A stretch of 64,000 bases of DNA from Paraspadella gotoi (taxonomy: Eukaryota; Chaetognatha). The notes under the pieces were generated by a model. That model ran no database searches. It was not told where the DNA came from and was given only the letters and a program-made list of their open reading frames with translations. A program made the translations under genes and the position numbers. How positions within the stretch are numbered: the stretch's first letter is position 1; each line of letters starts with the position of its first letter. Positions 12,485 to 25,000 of this stretch are shown one piece after another. The stretch covers positions 12,151,676 through 12,215,675 of the forward strand of contig CM119270.1 of the NCBI GenBank assembly GCA_051294375.1, given 5' to 3'.

Positions 12485-12799
12485 TCAGAGCGATTCTTCC
12501 AACTCTTTTTCGCAGGTCTCCTCGATGCTCTGGATCCGCGACGCTAAATTCTCAGATTCTCCGCCGCAAGAATTGATTCTGGAAGCGACGGAGAATCTCT
12601 GCTGCGAGTCTCTTTGCCGAGATCCGGTTCCGGTGGATCGGCGCCGGGCGGAACCCCCGCCCGAGTTCAGAGTTCCTTTCCACGGTTCCACGACGACGTA
12701 GTAGAAGGAGAAGACGAGAATCGTGATGACGGTGTCGATGGCGCAAACAGTTCCGATGTACGTGTAGAGACTCGGATAAATGTTGAGCTCAGTTCGAAC
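12485..12799 (-). CDS. Exon 11: last membrane helix and cytoplasmic tail
   Basis: The acceptor is TTTGCCCAAAG before GTTCGAACT. The exon enters in phase 0, matching exon 10. It encodes 104 residues and a stop: a hydrophobic span containing YTYIGTVCAIDTVITILVFS, then VEPWKG, then a Ser/Arg/Gly-rich tail with a C-terminal acidic helix (EETCEKELEESL). The first methionine-like start in this frame lies inside the exon, so it is an internal exon end rather than a small gene. Confidence 0.75.
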   Translation of the reverse strand, partial: VRTELNIYPSLYTYIGTVCAIDTVITILVFSFYYVVVEPWKGTLNSGGGSARRRSTGTGSRQRDSQQRFSVASRINSCGGESENLASRIQSIEETCEKELEESL

Positions 12800-12978
12800 C
12801 TTTGGGCAAATATGTAATCATTATGACAGTAATGCGTTCGAAGCAAAATAAACATTTTGGTTTGAACCTGGTAAGCGTGAAAGGTTGAATTGACTTTCAT
12901 GTCTGTACTTTTCAGTCGATAAATAGAAATTCCATTCGTATCGCTTTCGTACTGTAAAAAAATTGAGAATATTAGTTA

Positions 12979-13051
<73 letters not shown>

Positions 13052-16000
13052 GTTATTATCATTACTATTATTTATTTATTTATTTTCTAAATTCCATCTC
13101 CTCTCGCTCATGTACCTCCTCGAACTTCAAAGCAACTGAAATCTCTATCACCNNNNNNNNNNNNNNNNNNNNNNNNNNNNNNNNNNNNNNNNNNNNNNNN
13201 NNNNNNNNNNNNNNNNNNNNNNNNNNNNNNNNNNNNNNNNNNNNNNNNNNNNNNNNNNNNNNNNNNNNNNNNNNNNNNNNNNNNNNNNNNNNNNNNNNNN
13301 NNNNNNNNNNNNNNNNNNNNNNNNNNNNNNNNNNNNNNNNNNNNNNNNNNNNNNNNNNNNNNNNNNNNNNNNNNNNNNNNNNNNNNNNNNNNNNNNNNNN
13401 NNNNNNNNNNNNNNNNNNNNNNNNNNNNNNNNNNNNNNNNNNNNNNNNNNNNNNNNNNNNNNNNNNNNNNNNNNNNNNNNNNNNNNNNNNNNNNNNNNNN
13501 NNNNNNNNNNNNNNNNNNNNNNNNNNNNNNNNNNNNNNNNNNNNNNNNNNNNNNNNNNNNNNNNNNNNNNNNNNNNNNNNNNNNNNNNNNNNNNNNNNNN
13601 NNNNNNNNNNNNNNNNNNNNNNNNNNNNNNNNNNNNNNNNNNNNNNNNNNNNNNNNNNNNNNNNNNNNNNNNNNNNNNNNNNNNNNNNNNNNNNNNNNNN
13701 NNNNNNNNNNNNNNNNNNNNNNNNNNNNNNNNNNNNNNNNNNNNNNNNNNNNNNNNNNNNNNNNNNNNNNNNNNNNNNNNNNNNNNNNNNNNNNNNNNNN
13801 NNNNNNNNNNNNNNNNNNNNNNNNNNNNNNNNNNNNNNNNNNNNNNNNNNNNNNNNNNNNNNNNNNNNNNNNNNNNNNNNNCATTGGTATACTTAATACT
13901 TTTCCAATTTGCAGTGTCCGCTATGATCCATAATTGTTGAATTTTATTTTTTATTTTTAGTGCCATCAGTGCAATTAGTCTTGCTCAATACTCATTTATT
14001 GTTTGAATGTCATATTGTTTCAAATCGTTTTATCTTTTCATCGTCTTAACTGTCAAATTGTCTCTTTTATTTAAGAAAAAAAAAATTTCCTTTGCCACTC
14101 TGCCCTTACCAAATTCTCCATCGCGGTCGCCCACTTCGGGTCCGCGTCGTAGTAAATCCTTTTGTCTTTCAAGAACATGGTGACTCTGTTGCCGGGCATT
14201 TCGTTGCAACCTTCAGTCAGATAGAAGAAGAGAGCGATGGCGCCGAAGATGAGGAAGTTGGTGGCGGGACCGAGCAACTTCCAAACGGACAAAAGGCAAT
14301 CGGCGAAACGTCTCTTTTCTCTTTCCTTTACGTTGACCTTTTTTTTTTTGATACAGGACTTTTGATGCAAGTTAGGAATATTAAGTTCTAAAAATAGTAT
14401 TGAATAGATAGGATAGACATATTTATTACTTAAGTAAATACAAATTCTCGGGGTTAAAGATTAGACGGAGAATGAGAGTGGGGCTGCGGTTACGGCAGCG
14501 TCGGCCAAGGCGCTGCCCCTATTCGCGTGCCATCCCGGTGCTTCGTTCTGAATGGCAGGTCCGCTCTTCTTTCGCCTATTGGCGGAGAAGACTGGTGCTC
14601 GGAGCTTGCCTCGGCTCCGACCGCTTCTGCGAATGCGAGAAGGCTCGTCACGCCGCGCCGAAAGCGAGTGCCGTGGTCAAAAAGTAAATTACCACATCCT
14701 GCTCGTCCACGATACTTGCTTTCAGTACCTCTCTCTCCTTCTAAACGCTCTTAATTCCAATATTTTATTTTCTTCCGTAATCTTTATATAATTGATCCCG
14801 AGAATCCCAGTATTTCCGGGTAGTTGGGTTTTCATATTCTGGTTGTTCTATACAGATATTATTAAATTTTATACATCCAGTCGGCTTGCATTTTGAGTAT
14901 TAAAAAATCATCTTGATAAAAAAGATGGATCTTAGGGTACGTGGATGCTCGGTTTTTTTGGACGAGGAGACGTATGATGAAAAAAAAAACTAATAATGCT
15001 TTCATTTGACGGAATATAATCCTAATGTCTATCATAGATTATCTTCACGAGATTATTATCCACATGCATTAAAACTGCGATAAATATAGTTGAATCGGTT
15101 TATTTTTAGATGTACTGGAGAATATGATAATCGCGCCTTATCGAGTACTATCTAATAATAGAGAGGATAAGAAGCCGGACTGGCCGAAGGAGAACTTCGA
15201 GAACCGCGAAGACGAAAAATACGTCGTGCTCCGTTGTCGTTCCGTCGTTAAGTCTTCGCCGCACTGGCAACAGGGCCCGATTGTTTCGGTGTTTTTTTCC
15301 CGGTAAGAGTCCGATTTGAGAACTGCTTTGTCCTAGCCGCGAGTCTACGCGATTGTTGCGACGCCAGTTAGTTTTACGATCGGGAGAAGAGCTAAGTGAA
15401 GTACCGACCCGAAGAGAGGAGAAAAAGTAGAAGCGAAAGAAAATAGGGAGAAGGAAAAAGAAAAAGAAAAAAAAAAAGGATGCGACGCGAGACCGGAAGA
15501 AACGAGGCAGAGACCGAGGAGAGGGAAAAAAAAGGGGGGAAGGGGAGAGAAGGAGGAGGAAGAAGGAAAAAGGTAAGTGGATTAAGGAAAGGAGGGAGAG
15601 AAGGGAGAGGAAGAGAGGAAAAGGAGGAGTGGATTAGAGAAGCGAGTGAGAGAAGGGGAGAGGAAAGAGAGGAAAGAAGAAGTGATTAAGAAGGGGGAGA
15701 AGAAGGGAAGGAAGAGAAGAAACAGGAAAGGATTGGATTAAGGAAAGGAGGGAGAGAAGGGAGAGGAAGAGAGGAAAAAGGAGAGTTTACTCACAAATGA
15801 AGTCAGAAGCCCACCGTTCGGGATATAATCGTAGGGAAAAAGTTTTTCTTTTTTCTTTTTCTTTTTTTCTTCCAATACCTTTCTCTTTCTTTTTCGACGT
15901 ACGGATGAACTAAGACATTTCTTATTTCTTTTTATCTTTTTTTCTTTCTTCTTTCTTCTCTTTATTTCTTTCTTTCTTTCTTGCTTCTTTCTTTTCTTTC

Positions 16001-16266
16001 TTTCTTTCTTTCTCTATTGTTTTTTTTAAATGTCTCTCTTCTTTGTCTTCTTTCCTTCTTTCATTATCTTAAACAACAAATCTCGCTCTTTTCAGGGTCT
16101 TCCCCAGAAAGGTAAGAAAATCATCTTACATTCTACTATATGATATAATTCTATATCTAGCTGATATTCAGACTCATTCTCTCTTTTGCATTTTAAATTT
16201 TTCAAGACTTTTTTTTTTAGAGCAACGAACTTCGCCTTATTTTTTCGAGGCGAGAGACCCCATGTA

Positions 16267-16314
<48 letters not shown>

Positions 16315-16803
16315 TCTCTTCGTCTTCCTCTCTCCTCTCTTCTCTCATCTCTCTCTCTCTTCTCTCATCACTCTTCCAAACCCTTTGCTAATCTTTTTTT
16401 TCGTGACATTAATTCCTCCCTTCCCGAAAAGCGAGCGCTCTTCCTCATTTCCTTCCGCCTTCTTCTGCTTCTGTCGCTTTTTTTCATCTCTTTCTCTCCT
16501 CTTCTTCTTCCTGCCTCCTCCTCTCTTCTCGCCCCTCCTCCTCCTCCCTCCTTCCATACATTTCTTTTTATGCGCCTTCACTTCTCATCCACTTTCCTTT
16601 CCTTTCATCGTTCTCGTCGCCTCCCCCCCTTCCTCCCCCCACTTTCTCGGCATCCAATTCCACTCTCTTTTTTTATTTGCTCGTCGCCGACTCCACCACC
16701 GCGAGGCGGTCACACCATCTCCGCACTCTTTCTAACATTCTCCTCTCCCTCTCTGCTCAGTCTCTCTCTTTCTCTTTCTCTCTCTCTCTCTCTCTTCTCT
16801 CTT

Positions 16804-16843
<40 letters not shown>

Positions 16844-17783
16844 CTCTCCTTCCTCTCGTCTCCTTCCCCTCTCCTCTCTCCACCTCCTCGGTGAGCGAGC
16901 GAGTGGAGTAGGACCGATTGATGATGGTGTCAGCGCGGGATGACTCCGGTCTTGCAGTTTTCTTGCACCATCCGTCGGGTTCCCGTCTTCAACGCTCTTC
17001 GGCTTTTGCCAGAAGCGGATGAAGGCAACAGTTTTCTTACTTCGATGGCAGCGATGGTTTTTTCCTGAAGGGTTTACGTTTTTTTGTGGGGCCTTTTGGA
17101 AAAGGAAGTTTTTACTTCAAAGATGGTTTTGGAATCCCTGAATTTAAGCCAAAAAAATCGGACTTGTCAGTTGAAGTTACAGCATGTGAAAATACGCTGA
17201 CGAGGCGTACGTAGTCACTTATTTTGGAAAAGTATTTTAATATTTTCAGCAACTATTTTTTTTAACAACTAGAACTAAAATACACACACTTATTAGTTAT
17301 ATTATATTAGCATATTAGAGAAAATTTTCCTCTTAGTTTATTAATCGCAGAAAATAAATTTTAAAAAGAGTAATTTATTTATAAACTTTAAATATAGAAC
17401 TTTTACTCCTCGAGGATATCTTAAAAACAGCAAACCTGATGTTTATAATTTCGGTATTTTTCTTTTCACCCTCTCACACTCCCTCTCTCTCTTTCTTCTT
17501 TCTTTCTCTGCATATTTTCCCTTCATCAATGAAAAAAAAATCACAAATTTTGCCGAAAATGGTCGCTGATCGTTTTTTGGCCCCGCCTCTTTCCATCAAG
17601 ATCGAATTAGGCTTTGTTTTTTCGCAAATTTCTTCGTCTTTTTCCTTTTTTTTTTTTCTTTTTCTTTTCTTCTATTTTTTTCTTGCTTTTTTCGGCTTCT
17701 TTTTTAAATCTGAAAATGATGGAAAGACGAAGCGCGGACATGCTTTTTGAAAAGAAAGAAAGAAAGAGAAGAGAGAGAGAGAG

Positions 17784-17840
<57 letters not shown>

Positions 17841-18945
17841 CGAGAGAGAGAAGAGAGAGAGAGAAGTTAGAATCGACCAAAATGTTTTAATTGCTGGCTG
17901 GGGAGTTGGAAAGAAAGCTGGGCGAAGAGGAAAGAAAAGAGAAGGAAAGAAGAGGGGTAAGAGGTGAGAAGAAGAGAGGAAAGAAGAGAGGTGAGACGAT
18001 GAATAAAGAAGAGGAGGAAATAAGAGAGGTGAGATGGTTGAAGGAAGAAAAGAGAGGAGTACTTTTGAGGAATATAAATGACAAAAATAGATTAATTATT
18101 TTAATAAAGTAAATTCCAATCACTTTTATTCTTTATTTTTGTATTTGTTTCAAAGAAAATAACAGCATGGATGAGAAGGTAAGAATAATTTTTTTAGTCA
18201 AAGCCTCCACGCCTGATAAGACCATACATATATTGGTGTTAGCAGCCATCATTACAGGCATGTCTAAATTCTACGCGTAAAAAATGTTGGAAGAAACGGC
18301 ATGTAAAATATTTTTCAATGAAAGAGGACTAAACGAAAGAGAATAAAGTTAAAGATAAAAAGAAAGAAAAGGATCTCAGAAGAAGACTGAGATGAGGAGG
18401 AAGAGGAAGAGGAGAGGAAAAGAGGAGGAACCAAACTATTCTAATTGCATGACTTTAAAGAATCCCCTGCCTCATTTCTGGCGCAAAAGTTCATTCATGG
18501 AGCAAATGGCGGAAAATGATGGCGACGTGGCGAAGGCACGACGACAACTGAGACGACGAGGACGGCGACTACGAAGACGGCGACGACGACGAAAAAAAAA
18601 GGCACGGGAAAAAAAAGAAGAAGAAGCTGGATGAAACACATCAAAGGATCTAAAGAATGAGTAGGAGGGAAAAGATGGATGGGATTAAGAAAAGAGATGG
18701 GGGAAAAGGGGCTAGAGAGAGAGAGAAGAGAGAGAGAGAGAATATATGATTTAAATATCTCACCAGTTATATCTTAAACAGAACTACAGTTTACTCCAAG
18801 AACATCCCCATATAATACAACCAATCACACACCGGCCTCCCTGTACCTCCCAACTTTTCTTGTACTACCAAAATTTTGAACGATAAATTTGCGTAAGATC
18901 TGGAGATTTTTGAGAGAAGCAGAGAGAGAGAGAGAGAGAGAGAGC

Positions 18946-19004
<59 letters not shown>

Positions 19005-22000
19005 AGAGAGACGAGAGAGATAATTTCATGCAAAGAGTCAGAGACGCTGAAGAGACAGAGAGGACGGCCGAAGGTCAGAAAGGAAAATCGAGAGACGACT
19101 TCGTTGGCCATTTCCGTGACACGAGCTGTGAAGTTTTTGATCATTTTGGTCATGTCTCAGTTCTCTCTCTTTCTTTTTCTCTCTCTCTTCCTCCCTTTCT
19201 CTTTCGTTTTCCCCATTTTTTTTCAAAGACCATAGTAAATTTAGACCAAATCATTCGTAAAACATGCCGTGGTGGAAAGATAGATTATACTTGCTTTGGA
19301 GCTTTTTTTCTGCTTCTTCGCTTCTTGTGCAGTGACTGTCACGTGGCCAAGGGAGAGATTTTTATACGTTAAACAACACAACCCTTCACAAGGAACAAAT
19401 AATATAAATTCAGAGCGCGATTCTTCCAACTCTTTTTTCGCAGTCTCCTCGATGCTCTGGAGTACGCGGACGCTAAATTCTCAGATTCTCCGCCGCAAGA
19501 AATTGATTCTGGAAGCGACGGAGATCTCTGCTCGCAGTCTCTTTGCCGAGATCCGGTCCGGTGGATCCGGCGCCGGCGAACCCCGCCCAGTTCAAGTTCT
19601 TCCACGGTTTCACCGACGACGTAGTAGAGGAGAAGACGAGCTCGTGATGACGGTGGTCCGATGCGAAACAGTTTCCAAGTTACGTGTAGAGACTCGGATA
19701 AATGTTGAGCTCAGTTCGACCTTGGGCAATATGGATCATTATGACAGTATGCGTTCGAAGCAAAATAAACATTTTGGTTTGAACCTGGTAACGCGTGAAG
19801 TTGAATTGATTTCATGTCTGTACTTTTCAGCGATAAATAGAAATTTCCATTCGTATCGCTCTTCGTACTGTCAAAAAATTGAGAATATTTTAAAGTATTA
19901 TTATTATTATTATTATATTATTATTATATTATTATTATTATTTATTTATTATTATGATTATATTATTATATTATTACCGTATTATTGATTACTATATTTA
20001 TTCATTTATTTTCTTAAATTCCATCCTCTCTCGCTATTGTACTCCACAAACTTGCGAAGCACTGAAATCTCTATCACCAAAGGCATCTAACCTTTTCCTT
20101 TCCTTTGGTAATTCCAATAATTTTTTTAATCTGGTACTTAATGCCTTTCCTGTTTATGATCAGTCTAAAAAAAAAAAATTGACAATTTCTGTCTATGCTT
20201 AAAAAACCAGGCAATGGCCTAGTATAAAATGTTAGGTACCATATGATAAGTATTTACTCGTCGATCTTTCATTTGCCAAGTTATCGTCTATGACTAAAAA
20301 AATTGCCAATGCCTAGAGTAAATTTTAGGAACCATAAATGATAATATTTACTCCTCAAATTTTCATTGGTATATTCATACTTTTCCATTTGCAGTGTCCG
20401 CGTATGATCCTTAATTGTTGAATTTTGTTTTTTATTTAGTGCATCAGTGCAATTACGTCTTGCTTCAATACTCATTTATTGTTTTGAATGTCATATTGTT
20501 TCAAATCGTTTTATCTTTTCATCGTCTTCCTGTCAAATTGTCTCTTTATTTCAGAAATAAAAATTTTCCTTGCCACTCTGCCCTTACCAATTCTCCATCG
20601 CCGGTCGCCCCTACGGGTCCGCGTCGTAGTAAAGTCCTTTTGTCTTCAAGAACATGGTGATCGTTTGCCGGCATTTCGCTTGCAGACCTTCAGCTCAGAT
20701 AGCAGAAGAGAGCGCATGGCGCCGAAGATGAGGAAGTTGGTGGCGGACCGAGCAACTTCCAAACGGACAAAAGGCAATCGGCGAAACGTCTCTCTCTCCT
20801 ATCCTTTACTTGACCTTTTTTTTTTTTATACAGGACTTTGTAAGGCAGTTAGAATTAAGTTCCAAAATAGTATTGAATAGATAAGGATAGACATATTTAT
20901 TACTTAATAAAATACAAATTCTCGGGTTAAAGAATTAGACCGAGAATGAGAGAAGAAGCGAGAGAGAGAGAGAGAGAGAGATGAGAGAAGAGAGAGGAGA
21001 GAAGAGAGAGAGAGAGAAGAGGGAGTGAGAGAGAGAACTGTCCTGATGACAGTTAAAAGTAAGAAGGCGAGGGGTTCTACTTTTTCCTTTTTCCCTTCGA
21101 CCCCCATTATTTAATTCCATCCCCCTTCTCCTTCCCTACCCCTTTTCAACCCTTGCACCTCGACGGTAATGAGCGCACGATATACGAAAGACGACGANNN
21201 NNNNNNNNNNNNNNNNNNNNNNGACGACGAAGGCGACTCCGATGCAGACGTGAAGAGCTCTTGTTTCGAAAGCGGCGGCCAACCCGACGGCCAAGTAGGA
21301 GGATAAGTAAACAGCGCTGATGATGCTGAACAAGTTGTAGACCAAGAAACCCGCGTAGGTGACCCCCTTCGTCCCGAGTCTCCGAAAGCTTTCCAGATGG
21401 CGCAACTTGCTGAAGGTGTTGCGCTGAACGATCCCCAGCGCCATGTTGACGAACGTGGTGGCGAGTTGAATGACGGGCATGATGACGGTTACCTTGTGTC
21501 TCTCCACCGATTGGCTGCAATCGGCGATGAAGCAACGGAATCCCGGTGGCGCCAATTGGCGGTGGATGTTGCGCAGGCAGTTGCGACCGCCGACCGCCTC
21601 CCAGGGGGCCTGGCAGAGGCGGGGACTAAGAGCCAAGCCGCCGTCCTCGTCGGCCTCGTAGAAGAGGGCGGTGGATGGGAAGGGCTGCCCGGTCAGGGTG
21701 GAGATGTCGGGCAGGAAGAGAGTCTTTTGCCCGATGCTGATGGAGAGGATGCTCATGTTGAGTAGGGATTGGCCAACGCCTATAATCAGAAAGGAAAGGA
21801 ATTATGTTAGATTTATTAAACACTATTGATGCATTATTGAAAATATTATTAAAAACTCATCAAATGTTTACTATTGTGCATACGTTATGGATATGTACTT
21901 ACTAATTTACTCTCAAAAAGTTAACAAGTGTTAAAAATAAATTCTAATTAAACTAAATTATAGTTTATACAGCTTAAACTAACTTGCCTCTCACCTTCGA

Positions 22001-25000
22001 AAAGGATTTCGAAAAGGACGAATCGGTCCAAGATTCTTTTCTTCTTCGTGAATTTGATTCTGTCGAGGGCGACTCGATTCACGGATTTTCTCATCTCTTC
22101 TTCGGACATATCACACGTCTGTCATTTTGGTAAGGGTGGATATTTTCTGGGGCTCAATTACCTCTTTCTTTTTATTGAACTCAACATTGCTCACAGTTTT
22201 TCGGCCTCAAATTGGCTTTTGTTTTTTTAGGGCTAAATTCGCCTAATTTTACGGGGAAGCTTGGCCTTTTTTTTNNNNNNNNNNNNNNNNNNNNNNNNNN
22301 NNNNNNNNNNNNNNNNNNNNNNNNNNNNNNNNNNNNNNNNNNNNNNNNNNNNNNNNNNNNNNNNNNNNNNNNNNNNNNNNNNNNNNNNNNNNNNNNNNNN
22401 NNNNNNNNNNNNNNNNNNNNNNNNNNNNNNNNNNNNNNNNNNNNNNNNNNNNNNNNNNNNNNNNNNNNNNNNNNNNNNNNNNNNNNNNNNNTTTTGTCTA
22501 AGATTTCCAAAAAACTTCAATTGAAAACAAACCATATAATCGAAAATTGTTAACTTAAATCCTACAAGTCAAATCCAGAGCATCTTCCTCGAGTCCTTTT
22601 CTACGATCACACGTTCTTAACATTTTTAATCCTCTCGCCCGCTCCCGAGAAAATAAACACCCCTTGTGCTTCCACAGGGCAAACTCGTCCAATAGGTTGT
22701 CCACGATCAAGATGATGGGACCCAAATTGAAGAAGAACATCATGAGATAAGCGAACTTGAGTTTGGAACTGCCGAAGATGCGCGGGTAGAGGCGCTCCTC
22801 GTTGAGGAAGAGCTTGACGCCGAGGTAGAAGGCGACTGAGGCGGAGAGCAAAAGGAAGGCGAGAGTGAGCAAGCACCACAGCAATTCCCCGTGGTAGAGA
22901 TAGAGGGCGGCGCTGCTGATGTCGGAGAGGACGTCGCAAGTGTAGGTGGTCAGAGTCACGGCAGAGTAGAAGTAGATGAGTAAGAGTTCCACTCGGTTCT
23001 TCACTGCGGTCAAACTGTTCTTTCTCTGGGACAACCTTGAAGGAGGGAGAAAAGTGAGACGGATGAATAGAACTCATTTGATTTTTTTTTTTTATTGAAA
23101 TGTGTATTACGCATGGATGGAGGAACGATAGAATGAATTAAGTAATTAATGAATTTTCAAATAAATATTCAGTAAATCCATCACACTCATAAATCAATTA
23201 ATTAATCGAACAGAAGCGCGTAAGGAAGGTTAAAAAATGTAAATATAAATTTTTATAAGTAATAATAATTAGGCATTATTGTAATTATTTAATTGAAATT
23301 TTTGCAATGAACGATTTTAAATATTATAAAACTCTTGCTCACTCTTACTCCAAAACTTTGGTTGTGGCGGTATATTACACCGCCTCACCTCATTTTGGCT
23401 CAGAGGGGGAACGCACCATCCCAAGCTTTAAGTTCCATTCCACAGTCCTGACGAATTCCTTCTGACAGAGGATCTGTGTTGGCAAAAGCGAGACCGTCCT
23501 TGGGTAACCGCGCCAGTGACATGAGCGGTCACGCCTAAATCTAACAGTGAGATGCCCGATCCCAATGAGCATCACAGGCCACCCAGATGTTGCCATATGA
23601 TCGTCATTTTATATCATTAACTAACATATTCTTCAGCCTTAACTGTCTTCCGTCGCTCCAGTCGCTCGTCAACCGACCCACGCAAACGTAATGCATCTTC
23701 CTCCTCTTCCTCCTCTCATAGAGAACCAAGAGCGGAAAGACGACGACGTAGAAAATTAAACAAAAGGCGATCGTCAACAATTGAACGTCGATTTTGGTGC
23801 AGACCAAGAAATTGGCGTGGACGAGGGCGCCGGCGGCGTTGACGCAGGAGAACGCCTTCACCCTGGCGTACTGCGCCTCGAACTCGATCCTGTCGCCGCT
23901 CCGCCGGATTCCGTCGATAAAGTAGGCGGTGCCGACGCCGGTTTCGTTACGGCGCCGACAGGGATTTTCGACGCTTTCGCCGGCGTAGACTCGTTGCACC
24001 TGATGGCAGACGGAGGGCGCTTCGATCTCGTTGACTGACGTCCAGATGGCGGGACGAGTTGAGTCGCGTCGGACGCAGCGGTAGCGGTCCTCGCCGTTCA
24101 AGTGAAAACCCTCGCGGCACGAGACGACGCAGGTCGAACCGGTCGGGCTCGTCGGGCAGCCGATGCCGTCCCTCAAAAAGAGACGCGGGCAATCCTGGCA
24201 GACGAGGCGCGGTGGCGAAGAGTCACTGGCGCGACGCCATTGACCGACGATGCCAGCGTGCTCCTTGACGCAACGCAAGGACACGTTGGCGTTGATGGCG
24301 TGGGAATCGAAACAAGATGGCGCACATGTGGAGTCGATGGAGGCGTGGGGACAGCCGACGCCGTTGGGGAGATGGAAGGGAGGACAATCCCAGCAGTGAG
24401 TTAAGGGTTGGGGATTAGGGAAGGTCAGAGTGGAGTTGATTGTCAGGTCGATTAGTTCAATATCGTCGTAGTTAACGTGGATATCGTCGTCGACATCAAA
24501 AGTAAAATCATTACGAGTTCTTCCTCCGCTTCTGCCGCTGTTGTTGTTGTTGACATTGTTGTTGTCGTCTTTTGGAATCCACCAGCCTAATTCTTCCTTT
24601 AAGGGTTTGACGCAGACGTAAGCTTTGACTCCGTCCATCACGAAGCCATCTCGACAAGCCACTCGACACTTCGAGCCTTCGTCGGAGAAGCCACACCCGA
24701 TTCCGTCGACAAAATCGAGGGTGGGGCAATCGAAGCAGCGCGGCGTCTCGCCGTCTTCGTCGCGCCATCTTCCGTGCGCAAAAGCAATAGCCACGCCCAC
24801 AGACGCCAACCTGTCGTCCCTCGCGCATCTCAGTTTTCCTTTTCTGTCGATCACGTGACTGGCGTCGCATCGCGGCGCGCAAGTCTCATCGACTCTTCCG
24901 AAACCGCAGCCTTTGCCGTGGCGGAGTACGAAAGGCGGACAATCCAGACACCTAAAAAACCGATCAACCTATATATCGCAGTTTTAAATGCTGATACGTA

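Larger units (their letters stand above)
8460..14473. repeat. Duplicated block, copy A (cleaner copy)
   Basis: This block is collinear with about 15430-20945 over almost its whole length, including two exons of the minus-strand membrane-protein gene. The exons here (12485-12799 and 14110-14337) are open and splice in phase. The matching segments in copy B are broken by single-base indels. Copy A is interrupted by three gaps that copy B spans. I take A as the accurate copy. Confidence 0.85.
15431..20945. repeat. Duplicated block, copy B (indel-rich copy)
   Basis: Collinear with 8500-14473 but with frequent one-base insertions and deletions, many in homopolymers. It spans the three gaps of copy A. 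The coding exons it contains are frameshifted. The error pattern is what unpolished long-read sequence looks like, so it is most likely an assembly artefact, although a decayed tandem duplication cannot be excluded by eye. Confidence 0.8.

Noticed and set aside
21397-21765. A 122-codon + strand frame
   Set aside because: Antisense shadow of exon 9, whose minus-strand frame has membrane helices and matching splice phases.
24511-24882. A 123-codon minus-strand frame rich in Arg and Gln
   Set aside because: Shadow of exon 7 in another frame.
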